Notes: generated by a model not told the origin, from the letters alone. Counted from the stretch's first letter, positions 25,704 through 34,922 are shown. The stretch is DNA of 64,000 bases from Planctomycetaceae bacterium (GCA_027490145.1 JAIXYQ010000015.1:124001-188000); one strand, 5' to 3'. Translations and numbers: made by a program.

Positions 25704-26578
25704 GCGCCATGACCCCACGCGGGCCTGCAACGGTGGACGACGGTTCGATGCCATCGGCAGGGCAGCCGTTCATGCGATGCGACCAGTCGATCCTGCCATG
25801 GATCGATCTGCGTGAGGGGCAGGGCGATGAACCGTGCATCGTGGCCCTGCATGGATCGTTCGGCGAGCCGCGCGACTGGAAGCTCGTGGTCTCGCGACTT
25901 GCGGCGCGGGCATCCTTCCATGCGGTCGCCCTCGCACCCCTGGCGCAGTGTGCGGTGCTCGACCTGCCTCATGCCGCCGCCATGGTGGTCCGCACGGTGC
26001 AGGCCATCCGCGCGCAGCGGCCAGGTGCGCCCCTCGTGTTGGCCGGCTACAGCTTCGGTGGTCGGCTTGCCGCGTCGGCCACGGCAGCGCTCGCACCCCG
26101 GGCGCTGGTCCTGGTGAGTGCGCGCGTGCATCCGCTCCCGCCCATGCAGGCGATCGAACGGCAGCGGGCCGACGCCGCACTCGCAAGCGCACTTGATCGC
26201 GATGGCATGCAGATGTTCATGCGATCGTGGCACCAGCGGCCGATGTTCGCTGGCCTGGTCGCACGCGGACTCTCGGGCACGGTCGCCGCATCACGGGTCG
26301 CGAGCACCCCCAGCTGGGTCCGCATCCTGCGCGAGCTCTCCCCGGGCACGTCGCTCCAGGCACCCGATCTGGCTCGCGCTGCTCGCTGCGCCTACGTCGC
26401 CGGGAAGGACGACACCGCGTACGTCCAGGAAGGCGAGCGCCTGCGCAGCTCCCGACGGGGCCGCCACCTGCAGGTCACCCTCGCCGACGCGGGCGATGGC
26501 CATCCGACCACGCACGCGCTGCTCGTCGAGGCACCGGCGGTCGTGGCCGGGGTCCTGGACTACGCTTGTGCACCATGA
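25700..26578 (+). CDS. menH: SHCHC synthase (alpha/beta hydrolase)
   Basis: MenH eliminates pyruvate from SEPHCHC to give SHCHC. The 292-residue product has an alpha/beta-hydrolase fold: the oxyanion region [14 protein letters not shown], nucleophile serine in [11 protein letters not shown], an Asp in the VAGKDDTAY region and a catalytic His candidate in [11 protein letters not shown]. It is somewhat longer than typical MenH (about 250-265), with an N-terminal extension of ~35 residues. The start overlaps the menD stop (ATGA) and the stop overlaps menB (ATGA). The assignment depends partly on operon position, since hydrolases are hard to separate by motif. Confidence 0.88.
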   Translation: MSAMTPRGPATVDDGSMPSAGQPFMRCDQSILPWIDLREGQGDEPCIVALHGSFGEPRDWKLVVSRLAARASFHAVALAPLAQCAVLDLPHAAAMVVRTVQAIRAQRPGAPLVLAGYSFGGRLAASATAALAPRALVLVSARVHPLPPMQAIERQRADAALASALDRDGMQMFMRSWHQRPMFAGLVARGLSGTVAASRVASTPSWVRILRELSPGTSLQAPDLARAARCAYVAGKDDTAYVQEGERLRSSRRGRHLQVTLADAGDGHPTTHALLVEAPAVVAGVLDYACAP

Positions 26579-27411
26579 CCACCACCAGCACTGCACCGGC
26601 CTGGACCGCCGTCGGCGAGTGGACCGACATCCGCTACCACACGCTGCCCGAGGGCATCGCGAAGATCACGATCAATCGTCCGCACAAGCGCAACGCCTTC
26701 CGCCCCGAGACGGTGATGGAAATGCGCCGGGCGCTGCAGATGGCGCGCGAGGATGCCTCGATCGGCGTCGTCATCCTCTGCGGCGAAGGGCCCGATGCCT
26801 TCTGCGCGGGTGGTGACCACAGCGTGCGGGGCGAAGCCGGCTACGTGGACGAGTCGGGGGTGCATCGCCTGAATGTGCTGGATTTCCAACGCGAGATCCG
26901 GACCTGCCCCAAGCCCATCGTGGCGATGGTGGCTGGCTTCGCGATCGGCGGCGGCCACGTGCTGCACATGATGTGCGACCTCACGATCGCCGCCGACAAC
27001 GCCAAGTTCGGTCAGATCGGCCCCAAGGTCGGCTCCTTCGACGGCGGGTACGGCAGCTCGTACATGGCCCGCATCATCGGCCAGAAGAAGGCGCGCGAGA
27101 TGTGGTTCCTGTGCCGGCAGTATTCCGCGCAGCAGGCGCTCGACATGGGCCTCGTGAACACGGTCGTCCCGCTGGCGAACCTGGAACAGGAGACGCTCCA
27201 GTGGTGCCGCGAGATGCTGGCATGCTCGCCCACGGCGCTTCGTTGCCTGAAGGCCGCGATGAACGCCGACTGCGATGGGCAGGCGGGCCTGCAGGAACTG
27301 GCCGGCTGCGCGACGATGCTCTACTACATGACCGACGAGGCGCAGGAAGGTTCGCGCGCCTGGCGTGAACGTCGTCCGCCGGCATGGGACGCCATCACGC
27401 GCCGCCCGTGA
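26575..27411 (+). CDS. menB: 1,4-dihydroxy-2-naphthoyl-CoA synthase
   Basis: MenB closes the second ring of the naphthoquinone from o-succinylbenzoyl-CoA. The 278-residue crotonase-fold protein carries the MenB hallmarks: [84 protein letters not shown] and [17 protein letters not shown], ending in AFR-like RRPPAWD. The F-G-Q-x-G-P-K-V-G-S-F motif separates MenB from generic enoyl-CoA hydratases. ATGA overlap with menH. Confidence 0.96.
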   Translation: MTTTSTAPAWTAVGEWTDIRYHTLPEGIAKITINRPHKRNAFRPETVMEMRRALQMAREDASIGVVILCGEGPDAFCAGGDHSVRGEAGYVDESGVHRLNVLDFQREIRTCPKPIVAMVAGFAIGGGHVLHMMCDLTIAADNAKFGQIGPKVGSFDGGYGSSYMARIIGQKKAREMWFLCRQYSAQQALDMGLVNTVVPLANLEQETLQWCREMLACSPTALRCLKAAMNADCDGQAGLQELAGCATMLYYMTDEAQEGSRAWRERRPPAWDAITRRP

Positions 27412-28364
27412 CGCGCGATCCATCCAACGTGGTGGCATCGCCGGTCCCGGCGGCATCCGGTTCGAAGGAGCCCGCTGCCGGGATCCGCGTGTGGCTGGGC
27501 GCCATGCGACCCAAGACGCTCCCGGCGGGCCTTGCACCCGTGGTGGTCGGTGCGGCGATGGGCCGCGCGGATGGCGGTGCAGCGTGGGAAGCCCGTGAGT
27601 GGGGGCTCTTCGCGGCCTGCGCGGTGGGTGCACTCGCCGTGCAGGTTGCGACGAACTTCGCGAACGAGTGCCTCGATTTCCGCAAGGGTGCCGATACGCC
27701 CGATCGGCTGGGCCCCACGCGAGCCGTGGCGGCTGGACTCATCACGCCGTCGTCGATGTGGACCGCGACCGGGATCGCGCTGGCGATCGCCGGCCTCGCC
27801 GCCGCGTGGCTCTCGATCGAGGTGAGCATCGGCTACGCGTTCCTTGGACTCATCAGCGGCGTGCTGGCGCTCGCGTACACCGGTGGTCCGTTGCCGCTGG
27901 CGTACGTCGGGTTGGGTGACCTCTTCGTGCTCGCGTTCTTCGGCGTGGTGGCGGTGGTGGCAACCGGCCTTGCGCTCGGTGCCGAGTTGGGTGCACCGCT
28001 CGTCACCGCCGGCGTGGGCTGTGGCCTGCTCTCGACGGCGATCCTCGCGGTCAACAATCTGCGGGATCGTGACGGCGATGCGCGCGCTCGGAAACTGACG
28101 TTGGCCGTTCGCCTGGGGGAACGTTTCGCGAGGCTGGAATACGCCGCGTGCGTCGTCGGGGCGCTGGGCTGCTTCGGTTGGCTCGCCATGGGCCGGGACG
28201 CCGTGGCTTATCTGCCATGCGTCCCGCCTGCGCTGCTGCTGGTTCAGGTCGCGCGGGTGCTGCGCGGGCTCGACGGTCGGGCGTTGAATGGCGTGCTAGC
28301 CTCCACGGGATCGGCCCTGCTGGCGACGGCAGCGCTGTTCGCCCTCGTCATGACCCGGTCCTGA
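27408..28364 (+). CDS. menA: 1,4-dihydroxy-2-naphthoate polyprenyltransferase
   Basis: MenA attaches the polyprenyl side chain to DHNA in the membrane. The 318-residue product is a UbiA-superfamily protein with about eight or nine hydrophobic helices. The first prenyl-diphosphate Asp-rich motif is [20 protein letters not shown] and the second is [36 protein letters not shown] at the first helix is a MenA signature. I chose the GTG at 27408 because it overlaps the menB stop (GTGA); ATG 27384 and GTG 27429 are alternatives. The stop overlaps the menC start (TGATG). Confidence 0.93.
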   Translation: MTRDPSNVVASPVPAASGSKEPAAGIRVWLGAMRPKTLPAGLAPVVVGAAMGRADGGAAWEAREWGLFAACAVGALAVQVATNFANECLDFRKGADTPDRLGPTRAVAAGLITPSSMWTATGIALAIAGLAAAWLSIEVSIGYAFLGLISGVLALAYTGGPLPLAYVGLGDLFVLAFFGVVAVVATGLALGAELGAPLVTAGVGCGLLSTAILAVNNLRDRDGDARARKLTLAVRLGERFARLEYAACVVGALGCFGWLAMGRDAVAYLPCVPPALLLVQVARVLRGLDGRALNGVLASTGSALLATAALFALVMTRS

Positions 28365-29380
28365 TGCAGTCCTTCAGCGTTGCTTGGTACGAACTTCCGC
28401 TTCGCACGCCGTTCCCGGCGGGCGGGGAGTTGGTCCGCATGCGGCGCGGAGCGATCCTGCGCATCGAGGAGGACGGCCGCTTCGGCTACGGCGAGATGGC
28501 GCCCTTGGCGGGGCTGCACCGCGAATCGCTCCAGGACGCGCTCGAGGGAGTGCAGGAGGCCACCTGCAGCGGATCCATGCCCATGGCGCCGAGCGCCTCG
28601 TTCGCGCTCTCCTGCGCGCAGGCCACGCTGGTGGATGAGCGTCGCTTCGGCTTCGGGCGCAGCGAGCACAGCGGGGTCGGCGTGAACGCGGTCTTCTCGG
28701 GCGATGCCGCCGCCGCGCGCGCGGCGATCGAGCGCGGGGACTTCTCCGGCTACCGCACCGTGAAGGTGAAGGTCGGCCTGGGCAAGGTCGCCGACGATGC
28801 GGAGCTGATCGGTGCGATGCTCGATGGGCTCGATTCCGCGGTCCGCCTGCGACTGGACGGCAACCGCCGACTCACGTTGACTTCGGCCGTGCGCATGATG
28901 AAGCGGCTCGACGTGGCCCGCATCGAATACATGGAGGAGCCGCTGCGCAACCCGCTCGAGCTGCCCGAGCTCAGCCGTCGCACGGGCATCACGATGGCGA
29001 TCGATGAGTCGCTGCACGAGCCCGAACACCGTGAGGCGCTCGTTGGTGCGCCCGGCGTCGAGGTGCAGGTCCTGAAGCCGAGCCTGCTCGGTGCGCTCGA
29101 GGAAGTGGAGCATGCCGTGACCCGTGGTCGCATCCATGGCATGGATACGGTGCTCTCGAGTTGCCTCGAGTCCTCCTACACGCTGGCCCTGCTGGCGCGG
29201 TTGGCGGCCGTCACGGCGACGGGCGGCCGCGACCACGGCTTGGCGTCGGCCGGCCTCTTCGAATTCGATGTCGTGGAGCAGGCACCCGTGCGGGACGGTC
29301 GCATGGAGATCGCGCCGTCGCTCCCGATTCCCAGGCTCGAATACATGCCGCTCAAGGAGGCAGTCGTTCCATGGACGTGA
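28364..29380 (+). CDS. menC: o-Succinylbenzoate synthase
   Basis: MenC dehydrates SHCHC to o-succinylbenzoate. The 338-residue product is an enolase-superfamily protein: capping domain WYELPLRTPF...GYGEMAPLAG, then a barrel with the catalytic lysines in YRTVKVKVG, metal ligands in RLDGNRR and EYMEEPLRNP, the third ligand in MAIDESLHEP and LKPSLLGAL. TGATG overlap with menA. The 3' end overlaps the menE start by 10 bases and contains the menE ribosome-binding site AAGGAGG (29354-29360). Confidence 0.93.
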   Translation: MQSFSVAWYELPLRTPFPAGGELVRMRRGAILRIEEDGRFGYGEMAPLAGLHRESLQDALEGVQEATCSGSMPMAPSASFALSCAQATLVDERRFGFGRSEHSGVGVNAVFSGDAAAARAAIERGDFSGYRTVKVKVGLGKVADDAELIGAMLDGLDSAVRLRLDGNRRLTLTSAVRMMKRLDVARIEYMEEPLRNPLELPELSRRTGITMAIDESLHEPEHREALVGAPGVEVQVLKPSLLGALEEVEHAVTRGRIHGMDTVLSSCLESSYTLALLARLAAVTATGGRDHGLASAGLFEFDVVEQAPVRDGRMEIAPSLPIPRLEYMPLKEAVVPWT

Positions 29381-30765
29381 TCACCTTCCAGATGGGCCCA
29401 GGGGGCATCGTCGATCCGCATTGGCAGGGCGTTCGTGCCGCGTACGAGCACTCGCTCTGGGCCGAGGGCATCGGTGCCGGCGTGCGCGTGGGCGTGCAGG
29501 CATCACTCGATGCCGAGGCGATCAGCGCGCTCTTCGCCGTCGTGCGTCGCGGCGCCTGTGCGGTGCTCCTCAATCCACGCGATCCCGAAGCCAGGCGCAC
29601 CGCCGTCTGCGCGCAGGCGGGTGCCGTCAGCCTGCCCGCCCCGAGCGCCCCGAGCTGCACCGTGCCCGGTGCGGATCCCGATCCGGCGCGCCCCACCGTC
29701 ATCGTGCCCACGAGCGGTTCCAGCGGTGAGCCGCGTCTGATCGTGCACTCGGCTGCCACGCTGGTCGAGGCCGCCGTGCGCGCTTCCAAGGCCTGTTCCT
29801 TCGCGGCGGACGATTGCTGGGCGCTCACGATTCCCTGGCACCACGTCGGCGGACTCGGCATCCTCATGCGCGCGGCGCTCGTGGGTGCGCGCGTGGCCAT
29901 GGTGCGCAGCGAGGCATCGGTGGCGCTGCATGCGTTCCTGCTGGCGGCGCCGTCGGTCACGCACGCTTCGATCGTGCCGACGCAGCTGGCTGGACTGCTG
30001 CATGCCGCCCGCCAGGATGCGGGCCTGCATGACCGCATCCGCGCGATGAAGGCGCTCGTCGTCGGTGGTGCCTCGTGCCCGATCGATTGGCGCAACCAGG
30101 CGCTCGCCAACGGCTGGCCGCTCGTGATGACCTACGGCATGACCGAGACCGGTGCGATGGTCGCGGCGGGTCGCCCCACCGCTGATTCGCCCGATGGCTG
30201 GTCGGGCCGCTGGCTCGAGGGCGTGGTCGCCAAGCGGCTCGGCGATGACCTGTTCGTGCGTTCGCCGACCATGGCGCTGGGCGCATGGCGCGATGGCACG
30301 ATCGAGCCGATCGTCGAGGCCGGCGGTTGGCTGCGCACGAACGACCAGGGTCGATTCGACCAGGGCGCGGTGATCGTGTCCGGGCGCAACGACCGGGTGT
30401 TCATCTCCGGCGGCGAGAACATCGATCCGGTCGAGGTCGAGACGCAGCTCCTGCACCATGCCGCACTGCTCGGCGCGCGCGTGATCGGCGTGCCGCACGA
30501 CCGGTGGGGCATGCGTCCGGCGGCGTTCGTCCGCACGGATGGCAGTACCCTTGACTGGGATGCACTGGTCGCCTCGCTCGGCGAGCGATTGCCGCGCCAC
30601 GCGTTGCCGGATGCGATCGTCGAGTGGCCGGGCGACCTGCCGCACAAGGGGTCGCTCGCCCAGTGCCATGCCGCGCTGCCTTCGGCGCGCGTGCTCTGGA
30701 GCAGGCCTGCGCCCGAGCGATCAGCGGTCGGCGAGCCGGCGGATGGCGTCGGGCACGGCGACTGA
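29371..30765 (+). CDS. menE: o-Succinylbenzoate-CoA ligase
   Basis: MenE activates o-succinylbenzoate to its CoA thioester with ATP. The 464-residue product is an adenylate-forming enzyme: P-loop VPTSGSSGEPRLIVHS, LTIPWHHVGGLGILMRA, MTYGMTETGAM, RNDRVFISGGENIDPVEVE and the C-terminal lysine in LPHKGSLAQ. A strong AAGGAGG lies 10 bases upstream of the ATG. Its last 45 bases overlap, on the opposite strand, the end of the hotdog thioesterase gene. It completes the F-D-H-B-A-C-E operon. Confidence 0.93.
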   Translation: MDVITFQMGPGGIVDPHWQGVRAAYEHSLWAEGIGAGVRVGVQASLDAEAISALFAVVRRGACAVLLNPRDPEARRTAVCAQAGAVSLPAPSAPSCTVPGADPDPARPTVIVPTSGSSGEPRLIVHSAATLVEAAVRASKACSFAADDCWALTIPWHHVGGLGILMRAALVGARVAMVRSEASVALHAFLLAAPSVTHASIVPTQLAGLLHAARQDAGLHDRIRAMKALVVGGASCPIDWRNQALANGWPLVMTYGMTETGAMVAAGRPTADSPDGWSGRWLEGVVAKRLGDDLFVRSPTMALGAWRDGTIEPIVEAGGWLRTNDQGRFDQGAVIVSGRNDRVFISGGENIDPVEVETQLLHHAALLGARVIGVPHDRWGMRPAAFVRTDGSTLDWDALVASLGERLPRHALPDAIVEWPGDLPHKGSLAQCHAALPSARVLWSRPAPERSAVGEPADGVGHGD

Positions 30766-31113
30766 CGCTCCGTCACGCCCCACGCACGCGTGCACGAGCG
30801 TGATGCGTGCTGCGCAGCGCGAGCCCAGCATCAGTTCGTGGAGCATGGTGACCGAGCGTTCGCCGCAGGCGACCATGGTCGACCGCACCTCGACGGCATC
30901 ACCGACACGCATGGGTGCATGGAGGTCCGCCTCGACCCGCACGATCGGCATCGCAGGCAGCCGTCCCGCCAGCATGTCGGCGATCGGCGCGCCGTGCGAC
31001 GACAGCCAGGCCTCGAAGCCCCGGTGCGCGATCTCGATGGCGCGTGCGGTGAAGACGACGCCCGCGGCATCGGTGTCCGCCAGCGAGACGATGTGTCGAT
31101 GCGCGTGCTGCAC
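30721..31113 (-). CDS. Hotdog-fold thioesterase, candidate DHNA-CoA hydrolase
   Basis: The 130-residue protein is a 4HBT-type hotdog thioesterase: SLADTDAAGVVFTARAIEIAHRGFEAWL contains the catalytic-Asp D-T-D-A-A-G-V motif seen in 4-hydroxybenzoyl-CoA thioesterase and in cyanobacterial/plant DHNA-CoA thioesterases, and VRVEADLHAPMRVGDAVEV forms the strand region. Menaquinone synthesis needs DHNA-CoA hydrolysis between MenB and MenA, and no other thioesterase is nearby, so a MenI role is likely but inferred. It starts with GTG; a TAGGAT box lies 6 bases upstream. Convergent with menE, overlapping it by 45 bases. Confidence 0.8.
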   Translation of the reverse strand: MQHAHRHIVSLADTDAAGVVFTARAIEIAHRGFEAWLSSHGAPIADMLAGRLPAMPIVRVEADLHAPMRVGDAVEVRSTMVACGERSVTMLHELMLGSRCAARITLVHACVGRDGASVAVPDAIRRLADR

Positions 31114-31119
31114 GCACGC

Positions 31120-31125
31120 ATCCTA
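31120..31125 (-). promoter_or_regulatory. Leaderless-type -10 box of the thioesterase gene
   Basis: TAGGAT on the minus strand, 6 bases before the GTG at 31113. Confidence 0.45.
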
Positions 31126-31144
31126 GGGGTTCAGCCCCGGCGGT

Positions 31145-33763
31145 TCAGCATGGCCCCCATGCGCTGAGCATGATGCCCAGGTCGGAGCCGTCGACGGCGC
31201 CGTCCAGGTTGAGGTCGGCAGGACACGGTGCCGCACATGCACCCCAAACGGTGAGCAGCACGCCGAGGTCCGCGCCGTCGACGGCTTCGTCGCCATTCAC
31301 GTCGGCTGCGCACCCGCCAGACACGGTTACCGTTGCCGGGAGGCTGATGGAGTTGCCGCAGGCGTTGGCGAACACCACCGAGTACTCACCGGAGTCCGAC
31401 GGCCGGGATCCGCTGATCACCAGCGTGGTCCGGGTGTTGGCAGACGTCATCGAGCCTGATGCACCCGAGACGATCCCACCGCCTTCCGACGCACCGCCAG
31501 GGCCGTTGACGATGGTTACGCCATCCCGTTGCCACTGGAAGGTGACGGGACCGTCGAAGTCGAAGCCCGCGGCGCACAAGGCAGCGATGGTGACAGTCTC
31601 GCCGGAGTCAGCGGCTTGACGTGTTGGGTCCTCGGCGACCCACGGGATGCCGGTGCTTGTCCAGTGGGCCCAGTATGACGAAACGAGCCCCCCGGCAAGG
31701 GCGAACCTGCCGCCTGCCATGAGGTCGCCGGTCGGAAGGACCGCCAAGGCGTTCACCGTCGTATTCACACCTGAGCCGAGCGGAGACCAACTGGAGCCGT
31801 TCCAGCGAGCGATGTAGTTCGCTGGAACGCTGCCTGCAGTGGTGAACATGCCGCCAGCGACCAGGTCGCCGTTGGGGAGGACTGCGAGGGCCCACACTGA
31901 ACCTTGCGTGATAGAACCTACACCCGCCCCGAGCGGCGACCAGCTCGCACCATCCCAGCGAGCGATGCGGCTTGCGGCCACTCCATCAGCGGCAGTGAAG
32001 CTGCCTCCCGCCAAGAGATCGCCATTGGGCAGAACCGCGAGGGAGTAGACGGTGTTGTTCATGCCGGCCCCGAGCGGCGACCAGCTCGCACCATCCCAGC
32101 GAGCGATGCGGTTCACGACGACGTCACTACTTGTTGTGAATGTACCCCCCGCGACAATGTCACCGCTCGGAAGAACCGCGAGCGCCTCCACGGTGTTGCC
32201 TAGACCCGCCCCCAGTGGATGCCAGGTCGACCCGTCCCAGCGGGCAACGCGTTGTGCTTGGACGCTACCAGCTGTTGAGAAGGATCCCCCTGCGATCAGG
32301 TCGCCGTTTGGAAGGACTGCGAGTGCCCATACGTTGCTGTTCATGCCCGTTCCGAGCGGCGACCAGGTCGAGCCGTTCCAGCGAGCGATGTAGTTCGACG
32401 GCATACCGCCTGCAGTAGTGAAGGATCCCCCCGCGATGAGGTCGCCGTTTGGAAGGACTGCGAGCGCCCAAACGTTGCTGTTCATGCCCGCTCCGAGCGG
32501 CGACCAGCGCGCGCCATCCCATCGGGCAATGCACCTAGCAGCCATTCCACCAGCTGTTGAGAAGGATCCCCCCACGATCAGGTCGCCGTTGGGCATCGCG
32601 GCGATAGCCTCGACGTTCCAATCAATGCCTGCCCCGAGCGGCGACCAGTTCGACCCATTCCATCGCGCAACAGTCTTCACCGCCAGGCCGTCGGCAGTGA
32701 AGGAGCTGGAGCTGCCTGTGATGAGGTCGCCGTTGGGTAGGACGGCAAGGGCGCGCAAACTACCGCCCGATGTCAATCCGAGCGGCGTCCAGTTGGAGCC
32801 GTCCCAGCGGGCGACACTGCTCCCCGTTGCACCGCCCGCGTTTGTGAAGAATCCAGCGGCTACAAGATCTCCGCTGGGTAGAACTTCGAGGGCGTCCACA
32901 GAGCTGTTCATGCCCGCCCCGAGTGGCGACCAGCTCGATCCATTCCAGCGCGCGATGTAGTTTGCAGATGCTCCTCCGGCGGTGGTAAACCCCCCCCCGG
33001 CAACGATGTCTCCGTTGGTGAGGACTGCCAGCGCACTCACGCTTGCAGCCCCTACGCCGCCGATTCCTGATCCAAGCGGCGACCAACTCGAACCATTCCA
33101 GCGGGCGATACGGTTTGCTGCGACTCCGCCCGCCGTGCTGAAATGGCCTGCCGCGACGATGTCGCTGTTTGGCAGCACCGTGAGGGCGGTCACATAGCTG
33201 TTCATGCCCGCCCCGAGTGGCGACCAGCTCGAACCATCCCAGCGGGCAATGCGATTTGCGGCAATTCCGCCAGCCGCGGTGAATTGACCTGCGGCAACGA
33301 GGGTCCCATTGGGCAGTACTGCGAGGGCGTACACAGCATCGTTCATGCCCGTCCCGAGCGGCGACCAGTTTGTACCGGTCCAGCGGGCCACCCGATTCAC
33401 GATGACTCCCGCTGCGCTGGTGAAGGAGCCACCCGCGATGAGCTCGCCACTCGGGAGTACAGCAAGGGCGGACACGCTATTGTCCATGCCCGAACCGATG
33501 GGCGACCAACTTGAACCGTTCCAGCGGGCAACGCGGTTCGGGCCCTCAACACCGGGAGCGGTAAAACTGCCCGCTGCAACAAGATCCCCGTTCGGGAGAA
33601 CGGCGAGGGCATTCACCGAGCCATCAAGGCCAGGCGGCACGGCGGCGGGACTCGTCAGCCACCGGCCCTCACACTGCGCGGTCGCGGCGGTCGTCGCCAT
33701 GAGCACGCCGATCGCGGCGACCAGCCAACTCACAAGTGCGCGCGTTGAAAGACGGAAAATCAT
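31145..33763 (-). CDS. Exported 14-repeat propeller protein with Ig-like domain and dockerin-like tag
   Basis: After a signal peptide (RALVSWLVAAIGVLMATTAATA), the protein contains 14 tandem units of about 47-51 residues with the pattern W-N/D-G-S-S-W-S-P-L-G-x-G...ALAVLPNGDL-I/V-A-G-G-S-F-T-T-A-G-G...IARW, resembling kelch or delta-60 beta-propeller repeats. An Ig-like domain follows (VTFQWQRDGVTIV...SDSGEYSVVFANACG). The C-terminus is two dockerin-like repeats, DVNGDEAVDGADLGVLLTVWG and DLNLDGAVDGSDLGIMLSAWG. A large secreted surface protein is likely. Start alternatives are ATG 33763 (chosen, 872 residues) and ATG 33787 (880 residues). The frame further upstream, to 33934, is antisense-like readthrough into the next gene's tag. 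Confidence 0.87.
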   Translation of the reverse strand: MIFRLSTRALVSWLVAAIGVLMATTAATAQCEGRWLTSPAAVPPGLDGSVNALAVLPNGDLVAAGSFTAPGVEGPNRVARWNGSSWSPIGSGMDNSVSALAVLPSGELIAGGSFTSAAGVIVNRVARWTGTNWSPLGTGMNDAVYALAVLPNGTLVAAGQFTAAGGIAANRIARWDGSSWSPLGAGMNSYVTALTVLPNSDIVAAGHFSTAGGVAANRIARWNGSSWSPLGSGIGGVGAASVSALAVLTNGDIVAGGGFTTAGGASANYIARWNGSSWSPLGAGMNSSVDALEVLPSGDLVAAGFFTNAGGATGSSVARWDGSNWTPLGLTSGGSLRALAVLPNGDLITGSSSSFTADGLAVKTVARWNGSNWSPLGAGIDWNVEAIAAMPNGDLIVGGSFSTAGGMAARCIARWDGARWSPLGAGMNSNVWALAVLPNGDLIAGGSFTTAGGMPSNYIARWNGSTWSPLGTGMNSNVWALAVLPNGDLIAGGSFSTAGSVQAQRVARWDGSTWHPLGAGLGNTVEALAVLPSGDIVAGGTFTTSSDVVVNRIARWDGASWSPLGAGMNNTVYSLAVLPNGDLLAGGSFTAADGVAASRIARWDGASWSPLGAGVGSITQGSVWALAVLPNGDLVAGGMFTTAGSVPANYIARWNGSSWSPLGSGVNTTVNALAVLPTGDLMAGGRFALAGGLVSSYWAHWTSTGIPWVAEDPTRQAADSGETVTIAALCAAGFDFDGPVTFQWQRDGVTIVNGPGGASEGGGIVSGASGSMTSANTRTTLVISGSRPSDSGEYSVVFANACGNSISLPATVTVSGGCAADVNGDEAVDGADLGVLLTVWGACAAPCPADLNLDGAVDGSDLGIMLSAWGPC
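31152..31203 (-). repeat. Dockerin-tag DNA repeat, copy A
   Basis: 52 bases encoding the last dockerin-like repeat of the 14-repeat protein. They match copy B (33877-33928) at all but one position, and both are followed by divergent sequence. Confidence 0.85.
31661..33630 (-). repeat. Tandem coding repeat, 14 units of about 140-150 bases
   Basis: The array encodes the 14 propeller units of the preceding protein. Units near 32285-32520 are almost identical at the DNA level: the same segment around GGAAGGACTGCGAG and CGTTGCTGTTCATGCC recurs in adjacent units. This indicates recent duplication or gene conversion. Confidence 0.85.
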
Positions 33764-33866
33764 TTGGAACCCCAAAGCTGATTTCATGCACACCGAACCA
33801 AACAAGCGAATCCCAGTGCCGCGTCGGATGTCGAATTCAGAACCATCCTTGGACCGCCAAACATAG

Positions 33867-34922
33867 TCAGGAACACGGCCCCCACGCGCTGAGCATGATG
33901 CCCAGGTCGGAGCCGTCGACGGCGCCGTTGCCATCGATGTCGGCCGCGCCGGGAGCGCCCCATCCGCTCAGCAGCAAGCCCAGGTCGCCGCCATCGACGA
34001 GGCCGTTGCCATCAAGATCGGCAGGGCATTCGGGCGGCAGCGTGAACGGCGTGAGGAAGCGGAAGCTCGACACGGGCGGGTTGCCCGGGCCGCCCGGGTT
34101 GTTCACGATCTCGACTTCGGCGCCGCCGATCGGGTCGAGCATCTGCACCCGCGTGCCGCCGGTGTAGAGCAATTGCCCGTTGCCGAGCGGCCACACGCCG
34201 CGGGGGCTGGTGAAGGTTGGATAGAAGTTGCCGAGCTGTCCGGTGGCGGACAGGTTCCACAGTCCGCGCGGATCGCTGAAGCCCGCGACCCAGAAGCCCC
34301 CGCCGATCGCCGGCGAGATCTGCTGCGGGAAGTCGAAGTAGCTCAGGCCGTCCGAGTCGAAGAAGGGCGGCGACTGCACGGTGCCCGCATCGCTCACGAA
34401 CTCAAGGTCCTCGCCGCCGAGCGACGCCTCGCCCGAATCCGCCACCATGAACCCGCCCGGGACCGGGAGGATGCCGCGCGGGTTTCGCATGAGCGGGCTC
34501 TGCAGGAAGAGTTCGAAGCCGGAGCCATCGAGGTTCATGCGCCAGATGCGGCCAGGCTCGGAGAGCGTGGTCACGAACGGCTCGGTCACGTAGATCTTGC
34601 CGTTCTTCACGCAGCAGCCGTAGGCGCGCGTGAGGCCCTGCGCGGGCCCGCACAGCTCGCGGATGAAGACGCCCTGCGCGCTGAACTCGCGCACCGTCGC
34701 ATCGACCTCATCGGTCACGATCATGGTGCCGGTGGGGCTCGACACGACCTGGATCGGTTGGTCGAGGTACTGCGTGTCGACGATCACGTTCTGGCTCACG
34801 ATGGCGCCGGTCGTGGCGTCGAAGGCCCAGACCGTCTGCCGCAGCGAGTCAGGGCACAGCAACACCGGCGTGCCGGAGCCGGGAAGCGCGACGAGGAGCG
34901 ACGAAAGCGTGGCGGCGATCAT
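33867..34922 (-). CDS. NHL/propeller-like protein with dockerin-like tag
   Basis: The 351-residue exported protein has a short N-terminal hydrophobic segment (MIAATLSSLLVALPGSG). It then shows six-bladed propeller-type sequences such as VWAFDATTGAIVSQNV, MIVTDEVDATVREFSAQGVF, RIWRMNLDGSGFELFL and GRILP-like NPRGILPVPGGFMVADSG. The tag is DLDGNGLVDGGDLGLLLSGWG and DIDGNGAVDGSDLGIMLSAWG, ending GPCS. Ligand unknown. Its promoter is the best in the window: TTGACC, 16 bases, TACACT, 9 bases, ATG, with no Shine-Dalgarno. Confidence 0.83.
   Translation of the reverse strand: MIAATLSSLLVALPGSGTPVLLCPDSLRQTVWAFDATTGAIVSQNVIVDTQYLDQPIQVVSSPTGTMIVTDEVDATVREFSAQGVFIRELCGPAQGLTRAYGCCVKNGKIYVTEPFVTTLSEPGRIWRMNLDGSGFELFLQSPLMRNPRGILPVPGGFMVADSGEASLGGEDLEFVSDAGTVQSPPFFDSDGLSYFDFPQQISPAIGGGFWVAGFSDPRGLWNLSATGQLGNFYPTFTSPRGVWPLGNGQLLYTGGTRVQMLDPIGGAEVEIVNNPGGPGNPPVSSFRFLTPFTLPPECPADLDGNGLVDGGDLGLLLSGWGAPGAADIDGNGAVDGSDLGIMLSAWGPCS
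33877..33928 (-). repeat. Dockerin-tag DNA repeat, copy B
   Basis: Encodes the final dockerin-like repeat of the 33867-34922 protein; 51 of 52 bases match copy A at 31152-31203. Confidence 0.85.

Noticed and set aside
26561-26566. TACGCT 8 bases before menB
   Set aside because: Lies within the end of menH, and the spacing differs from the 6/7/9 set; chance occurrence is more likely than an internal promoter.
31661-33630. Repeats that might suggest a CRISPR array
   Set aside because: The units are ~145 bases, in frame and encode propeller blades; there is no short repeat/spacer alternation.
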